Shown one piece after another: positions 1 to 5,810 of a stretch of DNA of 8,155 bases (the stretch's first letter is position 1; each line of letters begins with the position of its first letter). Below the pieces are notes generated by a model. The model searched no databases, was not told the origin of the DNA, and was given only the letters and a program-made list of their open reading frames with translations. Both the position numbers and the translations under genes were made by a program. This DNA is from Promethearchaeota archaeon. Lineage in GTDB: Archaea; Asgardarchaeota; Lokiarchaeia; Sigyniarchaeales; SOKP01. The DNA lies in assembly GCA_004524385.1 (NCBI GenBank), contig SDNM01000062.1, positions 1 to 8,155 on the forward strand, read 5' to 3'.

Positions 1-826
1 CTCCTTCTTTTAGAATTTCTGATGCTTTATTTGAAACAAATAGAGAAGCCTCTAAACCTGATTTTCTAATAATTAACGTATCGGGATGTTCAGATAGAAT
101 TTTCAGAAAAGTGTTAACCGTTGCGATATTTACATTTTTAGTTTGTGTAAAAACTTCTAAATAGTAGGGAAATCCTTCATTTAAAATGATATTAAAACAT
201 GTAGAATATTCAAGGCTTATTAAATCATAATTTTTTGAAATCTCAAATATTTTCTTAAGATTAATATTATCATTTTTGATATTTATTATTGAATTCTCGT
301 CGTAAACATCATATTTATCTGTTCTTCCGAGACCACCAGGTTTACATATTCTAATTGCTTCATATAATTTAACTGTATCTTCTACAGTTGAGTCATTAAT
401 TACTTTTTTAATTACATGAGCAAAATCCTTAAACTTAATAATCTTAAATTTTAAACATATAGCGGCAGCAGCGACTAAAGGAGCTAAAATTAAAATATGC
501 CCTAATAGAACATTTCCTCCTTTTTGCCATTTTATCATTTCTTTGGTAGCTGCCTTAAAGAAATTCCCTAATTTTACAAAACTATAATCTTCTTCCAGAT
601 TATTAGAATTTTTGTAAACTTTACTACAAAATTCTTTAAAATTAGGTTGAATTGCAGAAATTCCAGCTAAAAAATGTTCAAATCGAGTATCTTTAAAATC
701 TTTTGTGCGGTGCACATTTCCTGGTTTAGGCCAACCAGATATTTCTAATAAACTTGCTAGATTAATACATCTCATCAAATCATCTAACGAATTAATTGAT
801 AACTCGTTTTTTTCTTCTAATGGCAC
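1..826 (-). CDS. CitG-family triphosphoribosyl-dephospho-CoA synthase-like protein (partial, C-terminus off left edge)
   Basis: The reverse strand is open from a GTG at 826 to the window edge, giving 275 codons with no stop; a TAA two codons upstream bounds the frame. The family (CitG/MdcB, PF01874) joins ATP and dephospho-CoA to make the precursor of the prosthetic group of citrate or malonate decarboxylating enzymes. Family signatures seen: PKPGNVHR (residues 33-40) followed by a D-F-x-D-T-R-F-E stretch, a G-N-V-L-L-G-H helix with LILAPLVAAA (about 104-121), and YEAIRICKPGGLG (155-167). The archaeal branch lacks known citrate lyase partners and none is seen here, so the true substrate is uncertain. 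The start is unsure: GTG at 826 has no clear ribosome binding site, and an in-frame ATG at codon 18 (773-775) would still keep all motifs. It lies 53 bases downstream of the eL22-like gene on the same strand and may be co-transcribed with it. Confidence 0.82.
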   Translation of the reverse strand, partial: MPLEEKNELSINSLDDLMRCINLASLLEISGWPKPGNVHRTKDFKDTRFEHFLAGISAIQPNFKEFCSKVYKNSNNLEEDYSFVKLGNFFKAATKEMIKWQKGGNVLLGHILILAPLVAAAAICLKFKIIKFKDFAHVIKKVINDSTVEDTVKLYEAIRICKPGGLGRTDKYDVYDENSIINIKNDNINLKKIFEISKNYDLISLEYSTCFNIILNEGFPYYLEVFTQTKNVNIATVNTFLKILSEHPDTLIIRKSGLEASLFVSNKASEILKEG

Positions 827-879
827 GTTTTAATATAATTTTTCAATAAAATTAATATTTTTGAAGAAGAGTAGATTTA

Positions 880-1188
880 TTAATAATAAGTAATCTCAGC
901 TAATTTCTTCTCTTTTATTATATATCCATCTTTTTCAGGATCAATATACGATATTGGCCTATAATCGCCATCTAATTTTTTTTTATATAGATATTTCCTT
1001 ATTCTTAATCTAATAATTCTTTTCGAAAGGTTTAATGGAGCCTCTATTTCAAGCTCGTTGACATCTCGCATTATTTTAATCTGTGGCAATGCTTCTGATA
1101 GATATCTAATTAAATCAACAACAAAATTGTCGCTTCTAAAGCTTAAATCTTTTACATTTATAAAGAATTGTTTAGTTTCTTCACTCAC
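880..1188 (-). CDS. rpl22e: Ribosomal protein eL22 (L22e) homologue
   Basis: This encodes a 102-residue basic protein resembling eukaryotic-type large-subunit ribosomal protein eL22, an RNA-binding protein of the 60S ribosome. The best match by eye is the central segment: PLNLSKRIIRLRIRKYLYKK (51-70) parallels the eL22 pattern of a short strand, S-K-R-x-x-x-x-x-x-K-K-Y-L-K-K and a turn. It is followed by a Y-R-x-I-S strand and a K-D-G-Y-x-I-K-E strand like the family's last two strands. An N-terminal strand with a V-x-D element and a helix (about 7-34) also fits. The acidic C-terminal tail of animal eL22 is missing, so it is shorter than the roughly 128 residues of the human protein. The start is GTG at 1188; a GTGAT at 1195-1199 on the minus strand sits six bases upstream as a ribosome binding site. 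The gene diverges from the RuBisCO gene and precedes the CitG-like gene. The assignment rests on recognition by eye; an unrelated small basic protein is possible but less likely. Confidence 0.72.
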   Translation of the reverse strand: MSEETKQFFINVKDLSFRSDNFVVDLIRYLSEALPQIKIMRDVNELEIEAPLNLSKRIIRLRIRKYLYKKKLDGDYRPISYIDPEKDGYIIKEKKLAEITYY

Positions 1189-1194
1189 TTTATA

Positions 1195-1199
1195 ATCAC
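1195..1199 (-). promoter_or_regulatory. Ribosome binding site (GTGAT) of the eL22-like gene
   Basis: On the minus strand GTGAT lies six bases before the GTG start at 1188. It matches part of the archaeal anti-Shine-Dalgarno complement GGTGAT and supports this GTG start. Confidence 0.5.
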
Positions 1200-1211
1200 T
1201 CTTTTAGATAA

Positions 1212-1227
1212 TTTATAATATTATAAA
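1212..1227. promoter_or_regulatory. Palindromic TATA-like element, possible shared core promoter for eL22 and RuBisCO genes
   Basis: TTTATAATATTATAAA is a perfect 16-base palindrome in the 88-base gap between the two divergent starts. Read rightward, a TATA box here predicts transcription of the RuBisCO gene near 1250, a leader of about 26 bases. Read leftward it predicts a start near 1190-1200, a very short or absent leader for the eL22-like gene. The spacing fits archaeal TBP sites, but AT-rich DNA yields such sequences easily. Confidence 0.5.
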
Positions 1228-1236
1228 ATTTTTATG

Positions 1237-1250
1237 GAAACATATGTTTC
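1237..1250. promoter_or_regulatory. 14-base perfect palindrome, candidate operator of the RuBisCO gene
   Basis: GAAACATATGTTTC is its own reverse complement. It begins nine bases after the TATA-like palindrome and ends at the predicted RuBisCO transcription start, 26 bases before the ATG. This is a common place for an archaeal repressor to bind. No regulator is identified in the window. Confidence 0.42.
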
Positions 1251-1276
1251 TTTTATAGTGAAGTAAAAAGCATTTA

Positions 1277-2569
1277 ATGGTGAATAAATTGGTGGATTAT
1301 GTAGATTTAGATTACAAACCAAACGAGAACGATCTTATAGCGATGTATTACGTTGAAAAATCTCCAGAATGTGAAGATCTAGAACATGCTAGCATGGAAA
1401 TTGCTAAAGAAAGTTCTATAGGAACTTGGACAGCCATCGCAACGATGTCTGCTGATATTGCTAATAGGCTTAAACCCTCTGTTTTTCATATCGACTCAAA
1501 AAATCAAATTATTAAAATTGCATATACTAAGGAACTTTTTGAAGCTGCTAATATGTCTCAAATTTTAAGTGCAATTGCTGGAAATATTTATGGAATGAAA
1601 GCATTAAAAAATTTAAGATTATTAGACATAACATTTCCTCGAGATATTGTTAAAGCTTACAAAGGCCCTAAATTTGGGATTGAAGGTATAAGAAAACTTA
1701 CAAAAGTCGAAAAAAGACCACTTCTCGGAACAATTGTAAAACCTAAAGTTGGATTAAATGAAATTGAACACGCAAAAATTTGTGGAGAAGCATGGTCGGG
1801 AGGATTAGATGTCGTAAAAGATGATGAAAATTTAACGAACATGGTTTTTAATAAGTTTGAGAGAAGAATCGAAGAAACTCTCAAAATACGCGATAATGTA
1901 GAAAGTGAAACAGGTGAGAAAAAAATATATATGCCTAACATAACAGCACCACTTAATATTATGAAGGAAAGAGCAGATTTTGTAATAAAACATGGCGGTG
2001 AATATGTAATGGTTGATATTTTAACAATTGGATTCTCGGCTTTGCAAGAAATAAGGGATTATCTAGATGATAAAAATATTGTGATTCACGCCCATAGAGC
2101 TATGCATGCCGCTCTAACTCGAAATGTAAAGCATGGAATGACTATGTTAGCGCTTGCAAAATTGATGCGCTTGATTGGAATGGACCAACTTCACACAGGA
2201 ACAGTTGTGGGGAAAATGGAAGGTGGTAAAAAAGAAGTTTTAGATATAAATAAAGTACTCACTGAACAAAAAATTTCCGATAATAATTTAACTACACTTA
2301 ATCAAGATTGGGGCAATATTAAACCAGTTCTCCCAGTGGCTTCGGGGGGATTAAGCCCCCTTCATGTTCCAGACCTTATTGAGATATTAGGTACAGATTT
2401 GGTTTATCAATTTGGGGGGGGGTGTCATGGTCACCCTGATGGAACCAAAGCTGGCGCAAAAGCAATAAGGCAAGCTGTTGACGCAGTTTTAGAAGGCTCA
2501 GAATTAAAAGTTTATGCCAAAAATAAACCCGAATTATCTAAAGCTATTAGTAAATGGGGTAAGAATTAA
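1277..2569 (+). CDS. rbcL: Form III ribulose-1,5-bisphosphate carboxylase (RuBisCO) large subunit
   Basis: The 430-residue product is a full-length archaeal RuBisCO that carboxylates ribulose-1,5-bisphosphate to two 3-phosphoglycerates in the cytoplasm. Catalytic positions are intact. The N-terminal domain has E45-x4-T50-W51 (ESSIGTWT) and N103. The barrel domain has K155 and K157 in GTIVKPKVGL, the carbamylated K181 with metal ligands D183 and E184 in GGLDVVKDDEN, H273-R274 and H277 in HAHRAMHAA, H306, loop-6 K313 in GTVVGKMEG, S356-G357 in PVASGG, and the phosphate-binding glycines 380-382 in FGGGCHGHP. Because these are all present it is not a RuBisCO-like (form IV) protein; GGGCHGHP and the overall length suit form III. 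No small subunit or phosphoribulokinase gene is in the window. The stop lies 10 bases from that of the convergent ribose-1,5-bisphosphate isomerase gene, which points to AMP salvage rather than a Calvin cycle. The ATG at 1277 gives the usual N-terminus (YVDLDYKPNENDLIA); no strong ribosome binding site precedes it. Confidence 0.96.
   Translation: MVNKLVDYVDLDYKPNENDLIAMYYVEKSPECEDLEHASMEIAKESSIGTWTAIATMSADIANRLKPSVFHIDSKNQIIKIAYTKELFEAANMSQILSAIAGNIYGMKALKNLRLLDITFPRDIVKAYKGPKFGIEGIRKLTKVEKRPLLGTIVKPKVGLNEIEHAKICGEAWSGGLDVVKDDENLTNMVFNKFERRIEETLKIRDNVESETGEKKIYMPNITAPLNIMKERADFVIKHGGEYVMVDILTIGFSALQEIRDYLDDKNIVIHAHRAMHAALTRNVKHGMTMLALAKLMRLIGMDQLHTGTVVGKMEGGKKEVLDINKVLTEQKISDNNLTTLNQDWGNIKPVLPVASGGLSPLHVPDLIEILGTDLVYQFGGGCHGHPDGTKAGAKAIRQAVDAVLEGSELKVYAKNKPELSKAISKWGKN
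2344..2360 (+). repeat. GC-rich inverted repeat inside the RuBisCO gene
   Basis: A G6 run (2344-2349) and a C5 run (2356-2360) can form a five-pair all-GC hairpin with a seven-base loop, within codons for the conserved S-G-G-L-S-P active-site stretch. It stands out in AT-rich coding sequence. Any role in the mRNA is not shown. Confidence 0.4.
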
Positions 2570-2579
2570 AAAACAATAT

Positions 2580-3515
2580 TTATTCAATCATATCTGGATA
2601 TAATTTCGCAAAATAATTGGGTACATGACTTGACGCAAAAATTCCAGCTTCGGTAATTAATCCGTCTATATACCTTCTACTTACTGTTTCAAATGCAGGA
2701 TTTAATATTTGTATTCCCTCTGGTGGGTTTTCCCATATTTCTTCTGGATCTCGCATTTCAATAGTTTCTAAAATTCCAAGATTAGTTTCAGGGTTGTATT
2801 TTAACAGGGGTGAACAGACATAGAACGGTATGTTTTCCTCGTGAGCTACTAGGGCTAATAATCTTGAACCAATTTTATTTAATACAGTCCCTTCTGAGGT
2901 AATCGAGTCTGCGCCTATTAATATTATATCAACTTGATAATGTCTTACTGCCCATCTCATTGCACTATCAACGACATGAATGACTTCTATACCAGCTTCT
3001 AATAATTCGTCTGTTGTTCTCCTACCCTGTAATCTAGGTTGCGTTTCAGTATTGATCACCTTAAAATTCTTTTTTTGCTTTTTCGCTTCTAATAGAATAG
3101 CTGTAACTAGAGTTGAGTGACAATGAGTCATTACGATAAATTTTTCTTCAGTATCAGGAAAACGGCGAGCACCAATTTCGGCTATTTTTTTCTTCGATTC
3201 TTGAATAATTTCATTATATTGATTTTTATACCTTTCAATAATATCGGGAATTTCTTCTAAACAGCAATTTTCCTTTTCTTTTTCTAATTTACTCATTAAA
3301 AATTTTAATCCATTTTTCATTGCGGGCTCTGTTGGTCTTGTATTCATCAAAATCTCTCTTGCTTTATATAAAGTATCGATACAACTCTCAATATCAGGAC
3401 ATTTTAATCTTTTAGCATAATTGCTTAAAAAATCTATGGCATTTAGAGCTACATTTGTTGCTCCTTGAATTTCTAAAGATTTTATTCTTTCAGCATCTTT
3501 TAACAATTGTTCCAT
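2580..3515 (-). CDS. Ribose-1,5-bisphosphate isomerase (eIF2B-like family, archaeal AMP pathway)
   Basis: This 311-residue protein belongs to the eIF2B alpha/methylthioribose-1-phosphate isomerase superfamily and matches the archaeal ribose-1,5-bisphosphate isomerase (E2b2, as in Thermococcus). It converts ribose-1,5-bisphosphate from AMP phosphorylase into ribulose-1,5-bisphosphate for RuBisCO. Seen: N-terminal EIQGATNVALNAI (15-27), helical region to about 120, then the Rossmann-like domain with THCHST carrying C132, NTETQPRLQGRRTTDELL (155-172, phosphate binding), GADSI carrying D203, N-K-I-G-S at 213-217, and the IEMRDPEEIW segment (252-261). C132 and D203 correspond to the catalytic Cys133 and Asp202 of the Thermococcus enzyme. 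The subunit of true eIF2B or a methylthioribose-1-phosphate isomerase is less likely given RuBisCO next door and the THCHS and QGRRTT motifs. ATG at 3515 is preceded by GTGAT. The zinc-ribbon gene lies 74 bases upstream on the same strand. Confidence 0.92.
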   Translation of the reverse strand: MEQLLKDAERIKSLEIQGATNVALNAIDFLSNYAKRLKCPDIESCIDTLYKAREILMNTRPTEPAMKNGLKFLMSKLEKEKENCCLEEIPDIIERYKNQYNEIIQESKKKIAEIGARRFPDTEEKFIVMTHCHSTLVTAILLEAKKQKKNFKVINTETQPRLQGRRTTDELLEAGIEVIHVVDSAMRWAVRHYQVDIILIGADSITSEGTVLNKIGSRLLALVAHEENIPFYVCSPLLKYNPETNLGILETIEMRDPEEIWENPPEGIQILNPAFETVSRRYIDGLITEAGIFASSHVPNYFAKLYPDMIE

Positions 3516-3520
3516 ATCAA

Positions 3521-3525
3521 ATCAC
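3521..3525 (-). promoter_or_regulatory. Ribosome binding site (GTGAT) of the ribose-1,5-bisphosphate isomerase gene
   Basis: GTGAT on the minus strand ends five bases before the ATG at 3515, as for the eL22-like gene. It supports the chosen start. Confidence 0.5.
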
Positions 3526-3589
3526 AAAATTTTTTTTCTGTTATGATAAAAGTAATTAATTAATAAAAAGAATGTCAGATTTGAAGATT

Positions 3590-3790
3590 TTATTCTTTTT
3601 CTATTTTATCAAATTCGATTTCATCGTCTAGATTAAAATCGTTCGGATCAACTTCAATATAAACCGAACCGATATAACCACAATCTTGATCAATGCATTC
3701 ATATAAATCTGGGGCTAGCCACCCACTAACATTCGTAGCGTTTCTTAACGTGGGTTTTTTACATTTTGGACATAACATAAATTTAGGCAT
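3590..3790 (-). CDS. Small zinc-ribbon protein of unknown function
   Basis: The 66-residue product has two metal-binding knuckles, C7-x2-C10 (LCPKCKKP) and C32-x4-C37 (ECIDQDCGYIG), 21 residues apart, which should hold one zinc ion in a ribbon fold. Between them is the stretch RNATNVSGWLAPDLYEC, a pattern I associate with a family of small archaeal zinc-ribbon proteins without an assigned role. Residues 48-66 form a strongly acidic tail (D/E-rich), which suggests a protein contact rather than DNA binding. A good ribosome binding site (GGTGA, seven-base spacer) supports the ATG at 3790. It lies 74 bases upstream of the ribose-1,5-bisphosphate isomerase gene on the same strand, so the two may be one transcript. 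No function can be given from the sequence. Confidence 0.85.
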   Translation of the reverse strand: MPKFMLCPKCKKPTLRNATNVSGWLAPDLYECIDQDCGYIGSVYIEVDPNDFNLDDEIEFDKIEKE

Positions 3791-3797
3791 CCATATG

Positions 3798-3802
3798 TCA
3801 CC
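3798..3802 (-). promoter_or_regulatory. Ribosome binding site (GGTGA) of the zinc-ribbon gene
   Basis: GGTGA on the minus strand lies seven bases before the ATG at 3790. It is one of the two clearest Shine-Dalgarno matches in the window and fixes the start of a short gene. Confidence 0.6.
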
Positions 3803-3807
3803 AAATT

Positions 3808-3821
3808 TTGTATCAATACAA
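3808..3821. repeat. Short inverted repeat upstream of the zinc-ribbon gene
   Basis: TTGTAT and ATACAA are six-base arms around a two-base spacer, 17 bases before the zinc-ribbon start. The position would suit an operator of the zinc-ribbon/isomerase pair, but arms this short arise by chance in AT-rich DNA. Confidence 0.25.
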
Positions 3822-3871
3822 TTATCTCTTTTAATAAAATTATTCGGTATAACAATTAAATATTAATCTAC

Positions 3872-3883
3872 TTTATTATAAAA
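3872..3883 (+). promoter_or_regulatory. TATA-like box, probable uvrC promoter
   Basis: TTTATTATAAAA lies in the 144-base gap between the divergent zinc-ribbon and uvrC starts. A TBP site here predicts a transcription start near 3905, which suits translation from either the TTG at 3917 or the ATG at 3935. No upstream BRE could be assigned with confidence. Confidence 0.4.
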
Positions 3884-3934
3884 ATGTATTAGAGATAATC
3901 TTATGAATTCTACTTTTTGACTATTTCTGAAAAT

Positions 3935-5758
3935 ATGACTGATTTGGAATTACAGAGGAAGAGTTTACCAAACGAACCGGGAGTTTATTTTTTTAAAGAT
4001 TCAAATGAAGAGATTATTTATATAGGAAAGGCTCGCAATCTTAGAAAAAGAGTATCACAATATTTTGTAAAAACCAGCTATATTGATCCATATTATGAAG
4101 AAAAAATTAAAGATTTAGTAAAGCGGATAAACTCGATTGAATTCATCGTTACTGATAATGAAAAAGAAGCTTCAATACTGGAAAATATTCAAATTAAAAC
4201 GCATTTACCTCGTTATAATGTGATTATGCGAGATTCTAAATCGTATCCATGGATTGCAATTTTCTACTCAGAAGAATTTCCACGAATTCGAATAATTAGA
4301 AATCCGCAATGGTATATTCAAGAAAACCTTTTTTTAGGACCATATACAGATAAAAAAGAAATTAGGAGAATCTTAAGAGATTTAAGAAAAATATTTCCCT
4401 ATTGTTCATGCAAAAATAAGGTAAGGAAAAAAGAAAGACCATGCTTATATTATCAGTTAAAACTTTGTCCTGGTCCATGTATCAATGCTATAAGTAAAGA
4501 GGATTATTTAGCAAATGTAAAAAAAATTGAACTCTTTTTAAAAGGTGAAACTGAAGAATTAATGAACCAGATTAAAAAAAAAATGGAAAATTCTGCCAAG
4601 GCACAGAATTATGAGATAGCTGCTCATTGGAGAGATAAACTCGAAGCCATTGAGCACTCAACGGTGAGTCAACATGTTTTATTAGATCATGAAGTTAACA
4701 AGGATATTATTGGATATTTTAATGAAAAAAATTATGCCGCTTTAGTAATTATTCATATTCGTGAAGGGAAAATTACAAATAAAAGTTCATTTAAGTTAGA
4801 TTTAAGAGATAAAGTAATTCAAAAAACAGATATACTTAGTTCTTTTTTAGAACAATATTATCAAGATTTTAAATTTAACCTACCTAAAAATATTGTAATT
4901 CCAGAATTATATAATGGAGTTAAAATTTTAAAAGAAATTCTAAAAGAAACCAATATTGATCTCCAAATTAGAACTCCCTTAGATGATGAAATACCGTTAA
5001 TGCGCATAGCGAAAAAGAATGCAAGAGTTATGGTCAATCAACAAATAGAAATGGAAAAAATTAAACAGAAAGAAGAGGACCAAATTAAAAAGACGTTAGA
5101 ATTAGCAAAAGTAGTTTTAAAACTACCAAAAATACCAAGAATCATTGAAGGATTTGATATTTCCAATATTGAAGGAACCGATGCAACTGGTTCGTTGATA
5201 TACTTTCTTGAAGGAAATCCTTATAATAAAAATTATCGCTATTTTAAAATTCGTTCTAAATCAACGCCTGACGATGTTGCGATGATGAAAGAAGTTATTG
5301 AAAGGAGATATACTAAAGTTTTAGAGAGAGGTTGGGAACTACCTGATTTAATATTAGTTGATGGAGGTAAAGGGCAATTAAATGCCGCACTTGGTGTTTT
5401 AGAAGATCTAAGTATTAAAAATCTTCCTATTATAGGTTTAGCAAAAAAAAATGAAGAAATATTCTTACCGGGAGAGAAAGAACCAATAGTTCTACCTAAA
5501 ACGTCTCCAGTTTTGAAATTATTTCAAAGAGTTAGAGATGAGGCCCATAGATTTGCTGTAAAATTACATAAAAAGCAGAGAGAAAAGCGAATGAGGGATT
5601 CTATTTTAGACGATATTAAGGGCATTGGTCCAGCTACAAGAAATAAGTTATTAAAACACTTTGGAAGTGTTGAGGGTTTAAAGAGAGCATCTTACGACGA
5701 AATATTACGAGTTGTTGGAAGTAAAATCGCTGAAATCTTAGTCAAAAATTTAAAATGA
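3935..5758 (+). CDS. uvrC: UvrABC excision nuclease subunit C
   Basis: UvrC makes both incisions beside a DNA lesion bound by UvrA-UvrB in nucleotide excision repair. Domains in order, numbered from the ATG: GIY-YIG nuclease (about 9-95) with Y18, Y29, R39, E83 and N95 for the 3' cut; a cysteine cluster (157, 159, 170, 178, 182) like the iron-sulfur site reported in bacterial UvrC; a UVR helix pair (205-240) that contacts UvrB; the RNase H-like nuclease for the 5' cut with D408 (FDIS), D447, D476 (VDGGKGQ) and H538 (DEAHRF); and a C-terminal helix-hairpin-helix pair (559-595, IKGIGPATRNKLLKHFG). At 607 residues it matches the usual length and nothing is missing. A TTG at 3917 in the same frame would add six residues; I prefer the ATG because neither has a ribosome binding site and the conserved part starts soon after. 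uvrA and uvrB are not in the window. UvrC is of bacterial type and patchy in archaea, so ancient transfer is likely. Confidence 0.96.
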   Translation: MTDLELQRKSLPNEPGVYFFKDSNEEIIYIGKARNLRKRVSQYFVKTSYIDPYYEEKIKDLVKRINSIEFIVTDNEKEASILENIQIKTHLPRYNVIMRDSKSYPWIAIFYSEEFPRIRIIRNPQWYIQENLFLGPYTDKKEIRRILRDLRKIFPYCSCKNKVRKKERPCLYYQLKLCPGPCINAISKEDYLANVKKIELFLKGETEELMNQIKKKMENSAKAQNYEIAAHWRDKLEAIEHSTVSQHVLLDHEVNKDIIGYFNEKNYAALVIIHIREGKITNKSSFKLDLRDKVIQKTDILSSFLEQYYQDFKFNLPKNIVIPELYNGVKILKEILKETNIDLQIRTPLDDEIPLMRIAKKNARVMVNQQIEMEKIKQKEEDQIKKTLELAKVVLKLPKIPRIIEGFDISNIEGTDATGSLIYFLEGNPYNKNYRYFKIRSKSTPDDVAMMKEVIERRYTKVLERGWELPDLILVDGGKGQLNAALGVLEDLSIKNLPIIGLAKKNEEIFLPGEKEPIVLPKTSPVLKLFQRVRDEAHRFAVKLHKKQREKRMRDSILDDIKGIGPATRNKLLKHFGSVEGLKRASYDEILRVVGSKIAEILVKNLK

Positions 5759-5810
5759 TTTAAGAATCTAATATAAATTAATCGTCAAATTAAATAAGAG
5801 TTATTAATCG

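Noticed and set aside
1657..1941. Open frame of 94 codons on the minus strand
   Set aside because: It lies wholly inside the RuBisCO gene, opposite codons for conserved catalytic residues, and its product is a low-complexity serine/phenylalanine-rich shadow.
2310..2422. G-quadruplex from G runs at 2310-2313, 2344-2349 and 2414-2422
   Set aside because: The loops between runs are about 30 and 64 bases, too long for a convincing quadruplex, and only three separated runs exist.
3791..3797. CATATG before the zinc-ribbon start as a second copy of the RuBisCO operator
   Set aside because: Only six to seven bases are shared with GAAACATATGTTTC and the flanks are not palindromic; this is expected by chance.
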